NCBI GenBank assembly: GCA_900074885.1
Contig: FJUW01000008.1
Location: 569,561 to 633,560, forward strand
DNA: 64,000 nucleotides
Origin: Rhynchosporium graminicola
Taxonomy: Eukaryota; Ascomycota; Leotiomycetes; Helotiales; Ploettnerulaceae
Reading direction: 5' to 3'
Part shown: positions 22,737 to 34,420 of the stretch, piece by piece
Layout: each line of letters begins with the position of its first letter
Numbering within the stretch: position 1 is the stretch's first letter
The notes under the pieces: model-generated
Databases searched by the model: none
What the model saw: only the letters and a program-made list of their open reading frames with translations
Told to the model about the DNA's origin: nothing
Translations under genes and position numbers: made by a program

Positions 22737-22762
22737 CAAGCCAAGCCAAGCCAAGCCAAGCC
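22737..22762. repeat. (CAAGC)5 repeat
   Basis: Five CAAGC/AAGCC units in tandem. Confidence 0.85.
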
Positions 22763-23223
22763 ATCAAAGGATGAGATGAAGGTCATCCTCCCCTTCTGCG
22801 ATCCATCTCCGTTCGCATCGAAAACATCGCTTAAGATCTACGATACGCGTTTCGTTCTCCGAGGCGTTCTTCGTTCGCTTGCATCAAATGACAGATTCGA
22901 GACAGCACCGCGATCAGACTCACGGATCACCTTACTTACACTTTAAGGTTGTGTCGCGAAAACGGCTGCATACAATATTGTATCGAGTCAGTCAGTGCGA
23001 ATGTCAGTCCCCCGCCTCTCCCGCCGATGAGCTACACTAGAAGGAAGGGAAGAAGGCGTGGAAGACGCCATGCCATGATGGATGCTGAGATTGCAGGGGC
23101 CCCTTATATACTTCTCCCCGAGTGAATCAAGACGTTCCATGATTCAACTGACCTGTCTTGAAGATATACTCCTACCTACCCAACAAACATCACACCTCGT
23201 TCTCCATTTCATTTAGCCTGAAT

Positions 23224-23240
23224 ACACACACACACACACA
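23224..23240. repeat. (AC)8 microsatellite
   Basis: An uninterrupted AC run. Confidence 0.85.
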
Positions 23241-25219
23241 TGCGCTTATACTCGGATAAGCAAGCCAGTCTCCCCTTCCCAGCCTTCTGCCATAGCCATA
23301 TCCTTAGCCTCAGCAACTTCTCAAATCAACTCCCCCTAGAGAACCCTAAGAACCTTTAGTTAGAACCCCGTTTTAGAACCCTTGAAACTAGGCACATACT
23401 ACCTAACCTAGGCAATCAACCACGAAGTCCACAATCCCATCCTATCCTATCCAACCCATAACCCATAAGCACGCACTGACTCCACGATCTCTCTCTGCCA
23501 TGCACGCTTAAGCCACAACGAGTCCGAGGCTCGGCTCACCGCCGCAAACCGAGGTCAGACCACTCACTCAGTCAGTCACTCCGTTGTGTAAACAAACGCG
23601 AAGGTAGGTAGGTATATAGGAAACTTGCTTAGAGATGTAATATTAACAACAAACATTGGCATAACTCATCATATGATGGATGCGCTTTCAAACAATCAGG
23701 ATAGACAGATAGATACCTCTCCGGGTCGAGGAAAGGGGAATGAAAAGCCCGGGTTTGTTAGCGAGTGAGCGAGCACGTGAGTATAAGTAAATTGACTGAT
23801 GATTTTCGCCACTTCATCTCGAATGGCCAAGGTAGCCACGGCTGGCTAAGTAAGATGGCTGGTTGATTCCTGGCCTAATCCGAATTACAGTACCTACCTA
23901 CCTACCCACCTGGGTACTTGTCGTACACATTTACCAACTCGTAGAATCGGTACCTAATCCAGGTTCTGGTAAATTCAGCAAACCACTCACTCAACCTTCA
24001 GCTTACCTTCACAAGCCCATCCCTAAATTCCACGCCCGTACATTTGTATCTATCTTCATCATCCCATGGGTTGGCTCTCCTCCTCCCACGCAGCCGCCAC
24101 AACTCCCACCTCAACCAACTCAAACACCTACCCGAGCATCGCAAGCCATCTACCCCGACACCACGCCACCAAGCGCTTAAAAGCATTCTCGCCATTCTCT
24201 CCTCTCTCCACTCAGAGAACTGCCCCTCCTGCTGTCCAATTGGCGGAAACCCAGCAAATGATACTCGCTAGCCGCGGGTTGTGGCGCTTTTTTTAACGCT
24301 GACGCTGGCGCCGACGCACGCGCTGACGGGGGATCTCTTCTGTTAGTCTGTTGGCTTCTTGGGTTTGAGCTGTGTGGTGTGAGGCTGCATTTCCTCAAGC
24401 CCTTTTTTGAAAGAGAAATTCATTTGCTATTGGCTTCCTTCAACGATGTAGCAAGGAACGATTGCGGCCTCGTCTTTTGAAGTCACTTGAGATTACCCTG
24501 CCTGGTAAACAACAGCTGCCAAGATATGTCATCTTACACCAAAGCGATTCTAGCGAGATCTTTATTATCCCATTACCGTATTTATGCGGTCAGCAGACGC
24601 TGCTTTGATAGATCGCTACCGTCGAGTTTTGCTATTGCTATCCTTTTCAATTTCAATTCTGGGTAGGCGCGATGATATCAATTCAAAGGTACAGTCACGA
24701 GAGAACTGCAAAGGTTAGGAAAATTCGCACTAATTGGGAAATCACAGGCAAAGCAAGAGCTTTCGCCGCTAGCTAACGCCAGGCAGGCTGCCGAGTAGGG
24801 CTCTCGATTTAAGTGGCGTGCTCGTTCGGCTCTCACTGCTAGGATTTGTCTCAACTGCACCATTGAGCAATGCATATATTGAAACGGAACAATCTAAACG
24901 CCACTGATATGAGTCAAATACAGGATCTCCAATGGATCTACGGATTATATCTAAAGATATCCCATTTTACAATGCCTCTCAACTTCCACGCGTGAAAAGC
25001 CAGGTGCTCGCCCCTGGAAGAATTTCATTGGCAGCGAGCGTTCCACGTCTCGCTGTTTACCCCGACCGGATTCTTCGCAGCCCTCTTCTCGGCGAGTGAC
25101 TCTTTCCCCTCATATGGAGACTGAAAAGCTCGCCTCCGCGGTACATAGAGGCTGTCGAACTTTCTCTTGTGCCTCCCCTCCTGAAGTAAGTTTGACAATC
25201 ATAGCTTTAACCATCCACA

Positions 25220-27171
25220 ATGACGGAGTATCAGCATTTCATTCCTCGGCTCCTTCTTCGCAATTATTCTCATCCATACAAGCCCTCTAAAGCAAGCGCC
25301 TCCCAACCAAGAATCGAGTCGCGGCCCGAGAAACGCAAATACAGGGGAGACAAGGTGCTCAATGTCGTGGACCTGTCCTCCGATGAACCCCAACTACTCG
25401 AGGCCTCAGTATCTCGTTGATTCGGCCAGGAAAACATGTATGTGGAGGTGGCTAATGCTATCAAAGCTAGAAAAAGATGTGGAACGAGAGCTTTCCAAAT
25501 TTGAAGGCCAGGCTGCCATGATACTCCAAAAAATCAAAAAGGCCAACGAGAATAAGGAGGCGGGAATATCGCTCACCAGGATGGAGAGGAACCTTTTACG
25601 CAAGTTCCTCTTCATCATGAAGTATCGAGGACCCGATTACTCCAGGAAATATTTTGATGATGATCCACAAACATATGACCACGAAGATAAGCACGTTCTC
25701 AGAGCCTATGTGGCTGAGAAAGGCATGAAAAGCCCGAGGGAGCTGTGGCTGCACAATCTTCGCATCATTCTGGATCTCAACATGGATGCAGGGGGAGAGT
25801 GGATGAAGAAACTTCCTGGATCGATGTTTCCCTCTGATGCGGCATTGTTCATATTCCATGTGCAATCGTCATACATGGCATTCTGCATGCCTCAGGAGAA
25901 GCATGATGAGTTCATTCTGACGGACCAATGCTACAACGTCTTCGAAGGACCTACGAACGAGACTTTCTGTGGCAGAACCAATGAGTTTCTTGGAGCGACA
26001 TACTTATGTTACCACGAGTTCGGGCCTATATCCCCTAAACTTATCATTGTCCTTCGCAGCAGTACTTTGCCCAACGCTTTGGAAGATAGCAATTCCACAG
26101 TACAGAGAAGCCGCCAGTTAATACACGACATGGCAGCGGCACAATTTCCAGATCCGCTGATGATCAAGTCTGTCCTGGCTGATCTACCGGTAGCCAAGGC
26201 AGAAAACAGCTATACGAACGTTGTCGATGGCAAATCAGAGCTCGCACCGGGCGAGTCAGGCTTACCTATGGTTCAACATAAGTTTTTCTTCCGCTTCTGG
26301 CCAATCTCAACACGGCATGTCAACACAATCAACTTCATTATTTTAGATAATATCCTGCACTGCAAAAGTATTGTATACAGTACGCATCTCCCCTTCAAGC
26401 GAACTTTGCAGGCCTATTTGACGACTAGTGCACACGGTTTGAAGAAAGTTGGCATTGGGGAGCATGGGGCTCATACGAGCCGCCACGCTTGTTTGAAGAA
26501 ACTATCTATCGTGCTAAGGAAGCTAGGGGCCGAGAATGTTGCTATTTGGATCGATGAAGAGGGAGAAGCAAGTCAGCCATATGTGCAGTCTCTTGATGAT
26601 ACGTGGCTGGAAGTCATGAAGAAGTTATTTGAAGACCAACCTGAACTTCTGCAACAAAAAGCAACCTCATTCTGGCAGGCATACTCCTTATTAGGTACGA
26701 AAACCAAATGAGAGTGGTAGCTTAGTCCCTGGCACTGATTATGGAGCGTTCTCAGGAGGATCCAAAGAGACCTTTGTCAAGGACCTGGACCAATCATGGA
26801 AGATGTATAAGCTCGTAAGTCAAGTGGCCCGCTGGACTAGAAACTTGGACGACAGTCTCCGATATCAAGCCCTTACAAACGCTACGGAATTCATCCTTCA
26901 AAATCTCCCTAGGCGCGTTTGGCTATATGTGAAACACCGGAGATGGATGCGTTCGGACGAATATGCGTTACATCAGGAGAAGTATATTGGGACCGGGCCT
27001 GTTTTTGCCGCTAAGACAAAAGCATTATTCAGAGCAGCGCCGGAGGATGAAGTTGCTTTAGGTGAGCGTCGCGTGTTGAACATAGATTCATGTTGGGATC
27101 TAAAGGTTTACTAATGCAGCACAGTCAATTCGACAATTAGTCCACAAGACTTGTGTAACCTGATCTACTAA
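25220..27171 (+). pseudogene. DUF4238-family protein, apparently disrupted
   Basis: Starts MTEYQHFIPRLLLRNYSHP, the hallmark opening of DUF4238 proteins. A charged segment follows, then the long 25362-26711 frame (ELSKFEGQAAMIL ... LRKFLFIMKYRG) and a C-terminal part (26713-27061, with FVKDLDQSWKMYKL). The ORF is interrupted by TGA at 25418-25420 directly inside a typical VSR-x-FG motif, and the frame shifts by one base near 25469. A third change lies near 26698. That last one could be a 31-bp GT-AG intron, since the join keeps frame, though it is very short. The first two could be replaced by a 54-bp GT-AG intron at 25417-25470 with a CTAAT branch site, at the cost of conserved residues. The 3' end is normal: intron 27062-27124 with a TACTAATG branch site, then a last exon to TAA at 27169-27171. 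The function of DUF4238 is unknown. Confidence 0.7.
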
Positions 27172-27201
27172 GTAGCTGATTTGTCTTGATTGTAGATCAG
27201 G
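27159..27201. repeat. inverted repeat at the 3' end of the DUF4238 gene
   Basis: Arms 27159-27168 and 27192-27201 (CCTGATCTAC / GTAGATCAGG) are perfect 10-bp complements with a 23-base loop. The left arm overlaps the stop codon region. Confidence 0.6.
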
Positions 27202-29203
27202 AGTGTCAGTCACACGGCGTTGCAAAATTTTCCCTCTTTCCGTCAGTTCGATTTATTACCATTATCCCGATCACTCTCCCTAGCGGAATTCTGGAGCTTC
27301 CTGTACTCCAAGGAGGTCTCTTCAGACTCTTAAATCTACACTGCTATGACAGTTTTGCACTTCACTGACTGCACTCCGATCGATAGGAAGTTTGAACGAG
27401 TGACACTGCGCGGTGTAATGGATTTATAGGTTTGCGGGTGTAAGTATGGAAGGCTGTTTACTTGGCAAGTATCATAATGTACACCTAGGTATGTTTCCAA
27501 TGCGATACTCTCTAGCCAAGAATTATTCTCTCCCAGCTCCTGTGTGTACAGGACTCTCGCACTACCTAATCACATGATACTTTGCTTAGTCCTGCCTTTT
27601 ATGCAGGGCTCCGAATCTCCTGAAGAGTGTAGGGAGGAAGCCAATTTTGTAAGCGGCTGTACAAAAGGGGAACCAGCTAGTTCGGCTCACAGTCAAGAGA
27701 TATCGTCGACGAAGACACAGAGGTGCTATCGGTAACGCAAGATAGGAAAACTTAGGGTTAACCCGTAGCTAAATGAACTTATTTACTTTCACAACAGTAA
27801 GTACCTATTCCTTGTCGTGCTATCAAGTCAACGATAAAGAATAAAATACACGTAGTCTTTATCGCCAATTAAAAGGGCTTAGGAAATTCATCAAGACTAA
27901 TGTGTATGTACAGTTTATAAGCATAAGGCCTCAATCGCTCCCTCCCATATTCATATCTGATTTGTAGTTTGATTTACGCACTGCAAAGGGGAATGAGCCT
28001 TTTAACAAGAAGAGAAGAACGAAAGAGCCTTGCGTTCATCAGCTGATGATCTGTACAGCAGTTACCGTTTGCGGGTTTAACCAAGTTCTTCATACTTGGG
28101 TAGGAACTGTTTGTATCCAGGTACTTTTCACAATCTATGACTTGTGGCCAAATGAGCAAACGGTCTGTTGCACGCGTAACCCGAGACCCAGCGAACGGTT
28201 CCCCGTACGCAAGACCAGCATCTCAACACTCTGCAAAGGGAATGCAGCGTTCCTTGCACGCACGCCCTGCTATGTCGTTTGGCGTATGTATCGAGCAAAC
28301 GCTGTGTGTTCAACATCATCAGTCTCGCAAGAGTCTTCTCCTTCAAAGCGCCCACTCCTGGGTAGATCTTTCTCTTTACTTTATCGCTCTCCATGAAGTT
28401 GAAAACCCCATGCGGGCCTAGAATACCTAGCACAGAGAGAGAGCGGCGAGAGCGTTCGTTATACTGGTGATTATTGAACTGTTTCACAAAAATTCATGGC
28501 CTAGGCAATTGCTTGCTTGATTTATCATCACACCCTGACACCCTCGCTTTAACTGCCCAGAGTGATGAATTCCTCTTGCTCTTCACCAGGCACTACCTAC
28601 GTGTCGAAGCTTGACTTCATCCCTACCTACCTAAATACGCCCCCACGCCACATACCTCTCCATTCCCAAACGCATCAATCATCCCACACAAGATCATCAA
28701 ACTCCTGCTGCTACGCAGGCTTTCTTCCGCAATTTCTTCGGCCACTTCTGCACCTTACGTAAATATGCCTCTCCTTGATTTCCCATCTCTGTCTCCTTCG
28801 CCCAGCAATTCGAAATGCTTTCTTTCTCCTTAACATACATAAGATCTCAACTTTTCTGATATCTAGATCCCAGAAGTAGCAGCGCGTTTCTGCATTAGCT
28901 TCGCTAGATACGGTGAATTGAGCGTATGTTTGTTGTTTGGAGGCTTGGGCGTGGAGTCCTCCATCTATCGGATCTGTGACTTATCGAATACAGGCGGTCC
29001 GGGTGCGGGTGGTTCTGGGCGTTGCGTTTGTCGGGAAGCTTTCAGTGATCGCGTTCAAGAAGATAATTGTGAATAAGTATTGCGTGTGGATTCGAGGCTT
29101 TAGGACGGAGCAGAGGACGGAGTAGGAATTCGGTGGGTATGATGTCGATGAAAGCCGGCGTCGGGGATATTAGAGACCTTTTTGTGCACGGGGGGATGGA
29201 TTA
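27172..29203. other. gene-poor interval
   Basis: About 2 kb with only short chance ORFs on both strands (longest 119 codons, 28128-28487 minus). No motif or credible start/intron structure was found. Confidence 0.35.
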
Positions 29204-30990
29204 TCAGTTTTGTTGCGCAATGATAAAAGCAACTTGGTCGAAGACCTCGATAGCAGGAAGAGAGGGAAGGTCATTGGCATCTCCTCTGTTGAAACCGTTC
29301 TGAATGAAGCTGAGTATTGTCAAGATTGTCATATAGCTATAGAGCATCGACTTGGAGGAGGTAGAACAGCAATAGGACAGCTTCAGAGCCTTGAATTTCT
29401 TGCAGAATCCATTTAGCATCGTGCACGAGCAAGAGTACACCTCTGTACAAGTCGTTGCTGGCAAGTGGGACCTTGTCACGAATATCGCCTGCTGACCATC
29501 CTTTTTGAGGATCTGCAAATCTCGTCACAGGCCAGGAGTCTCGAGACTGGAAGAGAGTACTAGACGGTGTCGAATCGATCAGCAAGATAAATCTGCATAC
29601 ATACACAGACAAGAGAGGAATGGAGGAGAATGGAAGGGAAGGAGACGGCCTAAACTCACGGATTCGGCATCTCGAAATCCTCCTCGAAGCTCCAAATGGT
29701 AAAAAGATGCCATCCTCACACAAATTCATCCGGCCCACTCTGGCAGCCGGCTTCATAAATAAAGAGCTCGATGGAGATAATCTACTTGGCTCGGTACCAA
29801 CATCGTCGCCTTCCTAACCTTTTGCGCCTCATCCTTCTCCAAGTCCTTAGAAATACGAAAATACAGAACCATAGCACCACACTGAGAGCTTCTCAAGATG
29901 ACAAGCAGCGAGCTCTTACTTGGTCCAAACTTCCACACCTGACCATGTAGAGATTCTCCAGCTTGTCCTTGGAGTTGAGTGCATACGGCTTGCACTCGAG
30001 CGGAGGATCTTCTCTTGTGAGGCGAGTATTGTTGATCTTGGAAGGAGAGCTGAGAACCATAGATGGAGGATCATTGGTGCAGCTTCTTTGGGCGGGAGGG
30101 TGAGTGCTACAAAGAGGAATATGGCGTTGTTCCACGATGTCTGCTTTGAAATCGTTGATCGGGAACAATGTCACATCGACCCGTCCTTATGAATCCAGTA
30201 AGCAAGCCACGGTCTTCGCGATAATTTCTCAGATTATCTGAAGCTGGAAGATCGTTAGACAAGATGCTAATATCTGACTCAAACCCCAAAAAGGTCATTG
30301 CACTTGCCATTAAATACAGACCAGACTTACCAGCGACGAGCAACCGCAATCTCTCGTCATATCCATCCCCTCATTCGCTTTCAGGCCCAACACGTCGAGC
30401 GCGGGAACACTGCCCCAGAGATACCTTCTCTGACCAGTCTTCGTCACAGGAGCATGATTTGAACCGCCCACGTCGACTGCGACGAAAGAAGGCGGACGGT
30501 TTTCTGGCTCCCACGAAGCTAACCAACCATGTCAATCTCATGACATGAGACTTACAGTACTTTTCATGGGTTGCCCAGCGAGCCTTTTGGCATTTTCGAC
30601 TGCAATTCTGTAGGTACCTTATTTGGTTGTTCAAGGTATGCAAGCACGGCAATTCGTGTCCGCACTTCGGAAAAGGGAACAGAAATCCCGCCAACTGTTT
30701 CTCATTCCAACCAGGTTGCACTTCTCGCAGAAAGATATTCGTAGACTCTCATCTCGCATGCCTCGCCTCGCCTTGCCCTCCATCCTCCCCTCCGCTCGTA
30801 AACTCATCCCCATCTCCAGTATCAGCACAGCAGAACGAGGCCGTGATTTGCAGAGTCCGTCATGATAAGTTGATTTCCGGATACTGTCTCGAGCTCCCAA
30901 TGCTAAGAAGGACGGACGGACAGATGAAGTACATTTGAGATCTTCCAAATGGTACTTTGAAAGAAAAGAAGATTCAACGAAATCCAACAA
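29204..30990 (-). pseudogene. MYND-like gene debris or unresolved multi-exon gene
   Basis: Minus-strand coding-like segments follow one another in changing frames. The first carries a MYND half-site (ESLRISFCEKCNLVG). The next carries the distal half (NCSRKCQKARWATHEKYCK) immediately before a perfect GTAAGT donor. Later segments (for example SNDLYRGVLLLVHDAKW near 29430) look like the helical body of a fungal MYND protein and end at 29204. The middle CxxC pair of the finger is missing or out of frame. I could not join all pieces with consensus introns, so partial decay is likely. Opposite-strand ORFs of about 90 codons are shadows. Confidence 0.4.
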
Positions 30991-31752
30991 ACGATCAGTC
31001 CCTCTTCAATCACTATCACAAAGAGCTACTTATAACCCAACTGACGTATCAACAGAATCTTCCCCCAGCCAGCCCGTCAGTCACACATGTCAGCGCAATA
31101 CTTCGAAAAAGAAGCCTTTACGAATCAACATTCTGGGAGATCCGCTCTTCTCTTGAAATCTGGACCTTTGGACGAAGCAGAAGCATCTACATCTTCCCCG
31201 AGAGATGGCATTGAGAAGGTAGAAAGTCTTTACTCTCATGCTCCGAACTAGCCTATCGATCAAGCTTCTTAGATGTTGGATCCACGGTACACCTCTGGGA
31301 AGTCTTTTCACAGTTTCATGACTTTGGCTCATTCTCGGTAGGATTGTCCCGTAATATGCTCATACTATGAGTACCTATATCGAGCTACGGCGTTGTTAAC
31401 TTACAATCAAGTTCTCATATTAGGAATGTCAACACATGACTACATGGCATTGAACGGCGCAGCTTTGAGTTACTTGACTTCGAAATTCACGCTTCTCTAG
31501 TAAAGTCCAGTGATGTTTTCGTGACATTAGAATCAAGCTTAAGGAATAGTCGCTCATCACCGGATTATCCCATAAGTTTAAGTCATCAAATCGATGCGTG
31601 ACTTTTGATTTCGTGTCTACTTGCGTCATGTTATCATTTCGTAACTTTCAAATCGTCCTACGGCAAATCCTGGTATCATCCCCAGTGCCGAAAAACGCCC
31701 CCTCCCTAATGTACAAGTAATGGCCAATCCCAGTTATGAATACCCCGAATCA
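30991..31752. other. intergenic interval
   Basis: About 760 bp between the MYND-like debris and the 3' end of the RFTS-like gene. Only chance ORFs are present. Confidence 0.4.
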
Positions 31753-34014
31753 TCAAAGGCCGAGGCGGCGACTGGAACGAACACGACCACCAGCTGGACG
31801 AGGCTCAACACCGCCAATGCTATTGTTGTCGCTGGCGACGTTAACAGCGTCAAGGCGAGCACCTATGGTTAAGACAGTAGCCAGGACATGCTTGCTACGT
31901 TGGTTGTCCTGAGGAACATATTAGCAGTGAGTGCATGAATGTGATGATTTCATGTTACTTACTGACATGTCCGCAAAAGCTGTGTGGTTTGGTGGTGGCT
32001 CTGTGATTGCGTCAATCTCCTTGCTCACTTTCGCCAGCCGACCACGCTTCTTTGCGGGTGGTGCTCCAGACTCCGATGATTCCGTGACATCATTGAAAAG
32101 TGAAGCAGCCCCCTTGGCAGCCTTCGCAGCTGACTTCTCCATCCGATTGTTGTTTTGTTTAGTGCGGCGTTTTAATCCCTCCGGACCGATTGCCTTTTCG
32201 AACCTAGATTGACATGCAATGCCGTCCTCCGCAGGATATATCTTACCATCCCTGCCAGTGGGGTGAAGGTTAAGTCCCTCATAGTATGCAAATTCCTTGC
32301 GAGGTTGATTCAAGCTGTCCCAGAAAGGATAGTCCTTGAACTCGAGCGGTAAGAACTTGATGGTTGCTTGACCAAAATAATGGAGCAAGGTTTTGCTGAC
32401 TACCAGCGGGTTTCCTGTGTTGAAGTCTCGGTAGATAGCATTGTGAATCTGAGCATGGGTCAACTTCTTTTTTGCATCAGGACATCTCTTGCTCTCAACG
32501 GCATGGCATATCAAGGCAGCAAAATGCTCCGGGAGACTGCCTTTGGCTGGAACTCCTTGCGGAAACTGCTGTGAGAGATAAGGTCCATGGAATGGCTTGT
32601 TCATCTTGGGTACTGCCTCGGTCGAAGGATCGTTGTCAGCCGCAGGATTGGTGTCAACTTCATCCTCGGAAACATGACCATCGGCGACTGGACTGGTGGC
32701 GTAATCAACAGCAAATGGCTCTCTAGCAAAGCGACCACCATTTGCCAAAGGCGAGAGAACAAAGGTCCCACGAAGAAGCCATTTGTATAGTAAACTACCC
32801 TTTGCAACACCGCCACCATTCTCGATATCCATCTGGACCATTTGCGAGAGGAAGAACTTCTGGTAGTATTTGCAGCGGAGGATGCATTCTACATCGACCG
32901 CACCATCACCAACATTGAAGGCTGCACACTATGAATTGTCAGGATATGCAATGTTACGGAATACTGCTTCTTACAGATTTTAAGACATCGTAGATCTCGT
33001 CGTCCTCGCTTTGGTGGATCTTCTGTCGCGGGTCACCGTAGTAGTACTGTTCGATCCCGAATCTAAAGGCGATTGCCTTGCGCATGTCCTCATAGATGAT
33101 GCGGTAGTCCTCACTTGGGTTGATCTGGAGCCATCCTGACTCGCCGTGTACCCAAAGCACGATAATTCTTTCAGCGTGGGTATAGCCAATTGAGATCATC
33201 GAAACGTTCGGAATCTCCATCCTAATTCTTCCATTGTGATCAGCAGAAGTTTTTCCAGCACCCGTGGTCACTATGTTCAGGTCAGCTTCGATAACAAGAT
33301 AGATAGATAGCATGAATGGTATTTAGCTCTGGTTCTAGACTTACATTGAGCCTTGTTATCGCTATCAATAACCACATTACCCACGATCTTGAGCTGGGAA
33401 CCTGGAACAGCCTGAAGAAGGATATTTCGGTAGGATGAGTCATTCTGTGTGCCAACGCCAGGGGGTGGAATGACATTGACCTCAAGTAGAAGGTGGCCTG
33501 GTTGAAGATGTTAGATAGCATTCATTGCAATGGACTGGTTAGACTTGGTTTGGCTTGAATTGGTTTGGATAATAAAATACTCACATGGATGGTTGTCGAG
33601 ATCAGTAGGTTCCTTGCTCTTAACACCGTGAAAGATCTCTGATTCCTGGCGGACGATCACCTTGACGGTATCATGGCTCTGTCTGTCAACCTTCTTGATG
33701 ACCTTCTTGACATTGGTAACCTTCTTGTCATCCTGCTTCTCACTGGCACTCTTCTGGTCAACCTGCTTGTCAATCTGCTTGTCACCCTTCTTGTCACTGG
33801 CATCCTTCTCCAGCTTTAGCTTCAGCAGAGCAGCCCGTGACTCGCTGATGGTAGAATCCCCACTGTCATATCCTACATCGTCTTCCATACCGCCAACAAT
33901 GTCAATGTCCTCTAAAGATCCAGCGGCATTGGCAATGCGCTTGCGCTTGCGGCTGAGTGCAGCAGCGGCAGCAGTTGACTTCGCCTTCAGCTTCGACTTC
34001 ATTGGAGGCGCCAT
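31753..34014 (-). CDS. nuclear-type protein with tentative RFTS-like domain
   Basis: Five exons fit consensus GT-AG junctions and keep frame: 34014-33585, 33497-33345, 33270-32975, 32928-31963 and 31908-31753, giving 666 residues. The N-terminus is basic (MKSKLKAKS, ALSRKRKRIA) with a long Lys/Asp-rich disordered region. The second and third exons encode a folded segment with VLWVHGESGWLQINPSEDYR, which reminds me of the replication-foci targeting (RFTS) fold of DNMT1-type proteins. No methyltransferase motif follows. The fourth exon carries a helical domain (FLPLEFKDYPFWDSLNQ) and a basic, Lys/Arg-rich stretch (AKKRGRLAKVSK). The last exon is Gly/Arg-rich. A chromatin-associated role is inference. 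The gene shares a 406-bp divergent promoter with PUS4. Confidence 0.75.
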
Positions 34015-34420
34015 CGTATCGCTCGTATTCGAGTAAATTACCGTATTAGGATGGCTGTCTTTCGTCTCGAGGTTCTGCCGGATAGTGGGGAGGGATTAAC
34101 CTTGGAATAAAAAGAATCGGCCGTGCTTACCTAGCTTGTGGGAAGATTTTCACGCTAGACTACTGTAGGCTCCAGCCCTAGGGCGAGGCTAAGCTCAAAA
34201 TAGATCACTTGTGCAGCTGCTCACCTGATTTAGCGTTCACGATAAGACAACCCCTGTAGCTTTATCGTGCGCGCGCCTTTGTCTGCGATCTGGAAAAGTT
34301 TCGTACGTTGGTTCGTTCAGTAGCTGAAGGGACCAGCAGACAGCGAAGGACCGGCCAATACAATCCAATCCAATCCAATCCAGCCCCTGTCTCTTTATCT
34401 CAATCACAACCGCAAGACGA
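34015..34420. promoter_or_regulatory. divergent promoter interval with (CAATC)4
   Basis: 406 bp separate the start codons of the RFTS-like gene and PUS4. It contains a (CAATC)4 array at 34361-34381 on the PUS4 side. CAAT-type repeats could bind the CCAAT factor, but this is speculative. Confidence 0.45.

Larger units (their letters stand above)
20562..25219. other. very long intergenic interval upstream of samB
   Basis: About 4.6 kb with no supported gene lie between the samB start and the DUF4238 gene. It is rich in simple repeats and in scattered tetramers of the CCTA/TAGG type, for example near 21801, 23166, 23605 and 23890. The longest ORF (22062-22454, 130 codons) has no recognisable features. 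The length and repeat content fit an extended regulatory region or long untranslated leader, but this is inference. Confidence 0.45.

Noticed and set aside
23160..23900. CCTACCTA/GGTAGGTA clusters as telomere or subtelomere repeats
   Set aside because: They are not TTAGGG arrays, are scattered, and lie among housekeeping genes.
33662..34036. 124-codon plus-strand ORF rich in Ser, Leu and Phe
   Set aside because: Antisense of the Lys/Asp-rich first exon of the RFTS-like gene.
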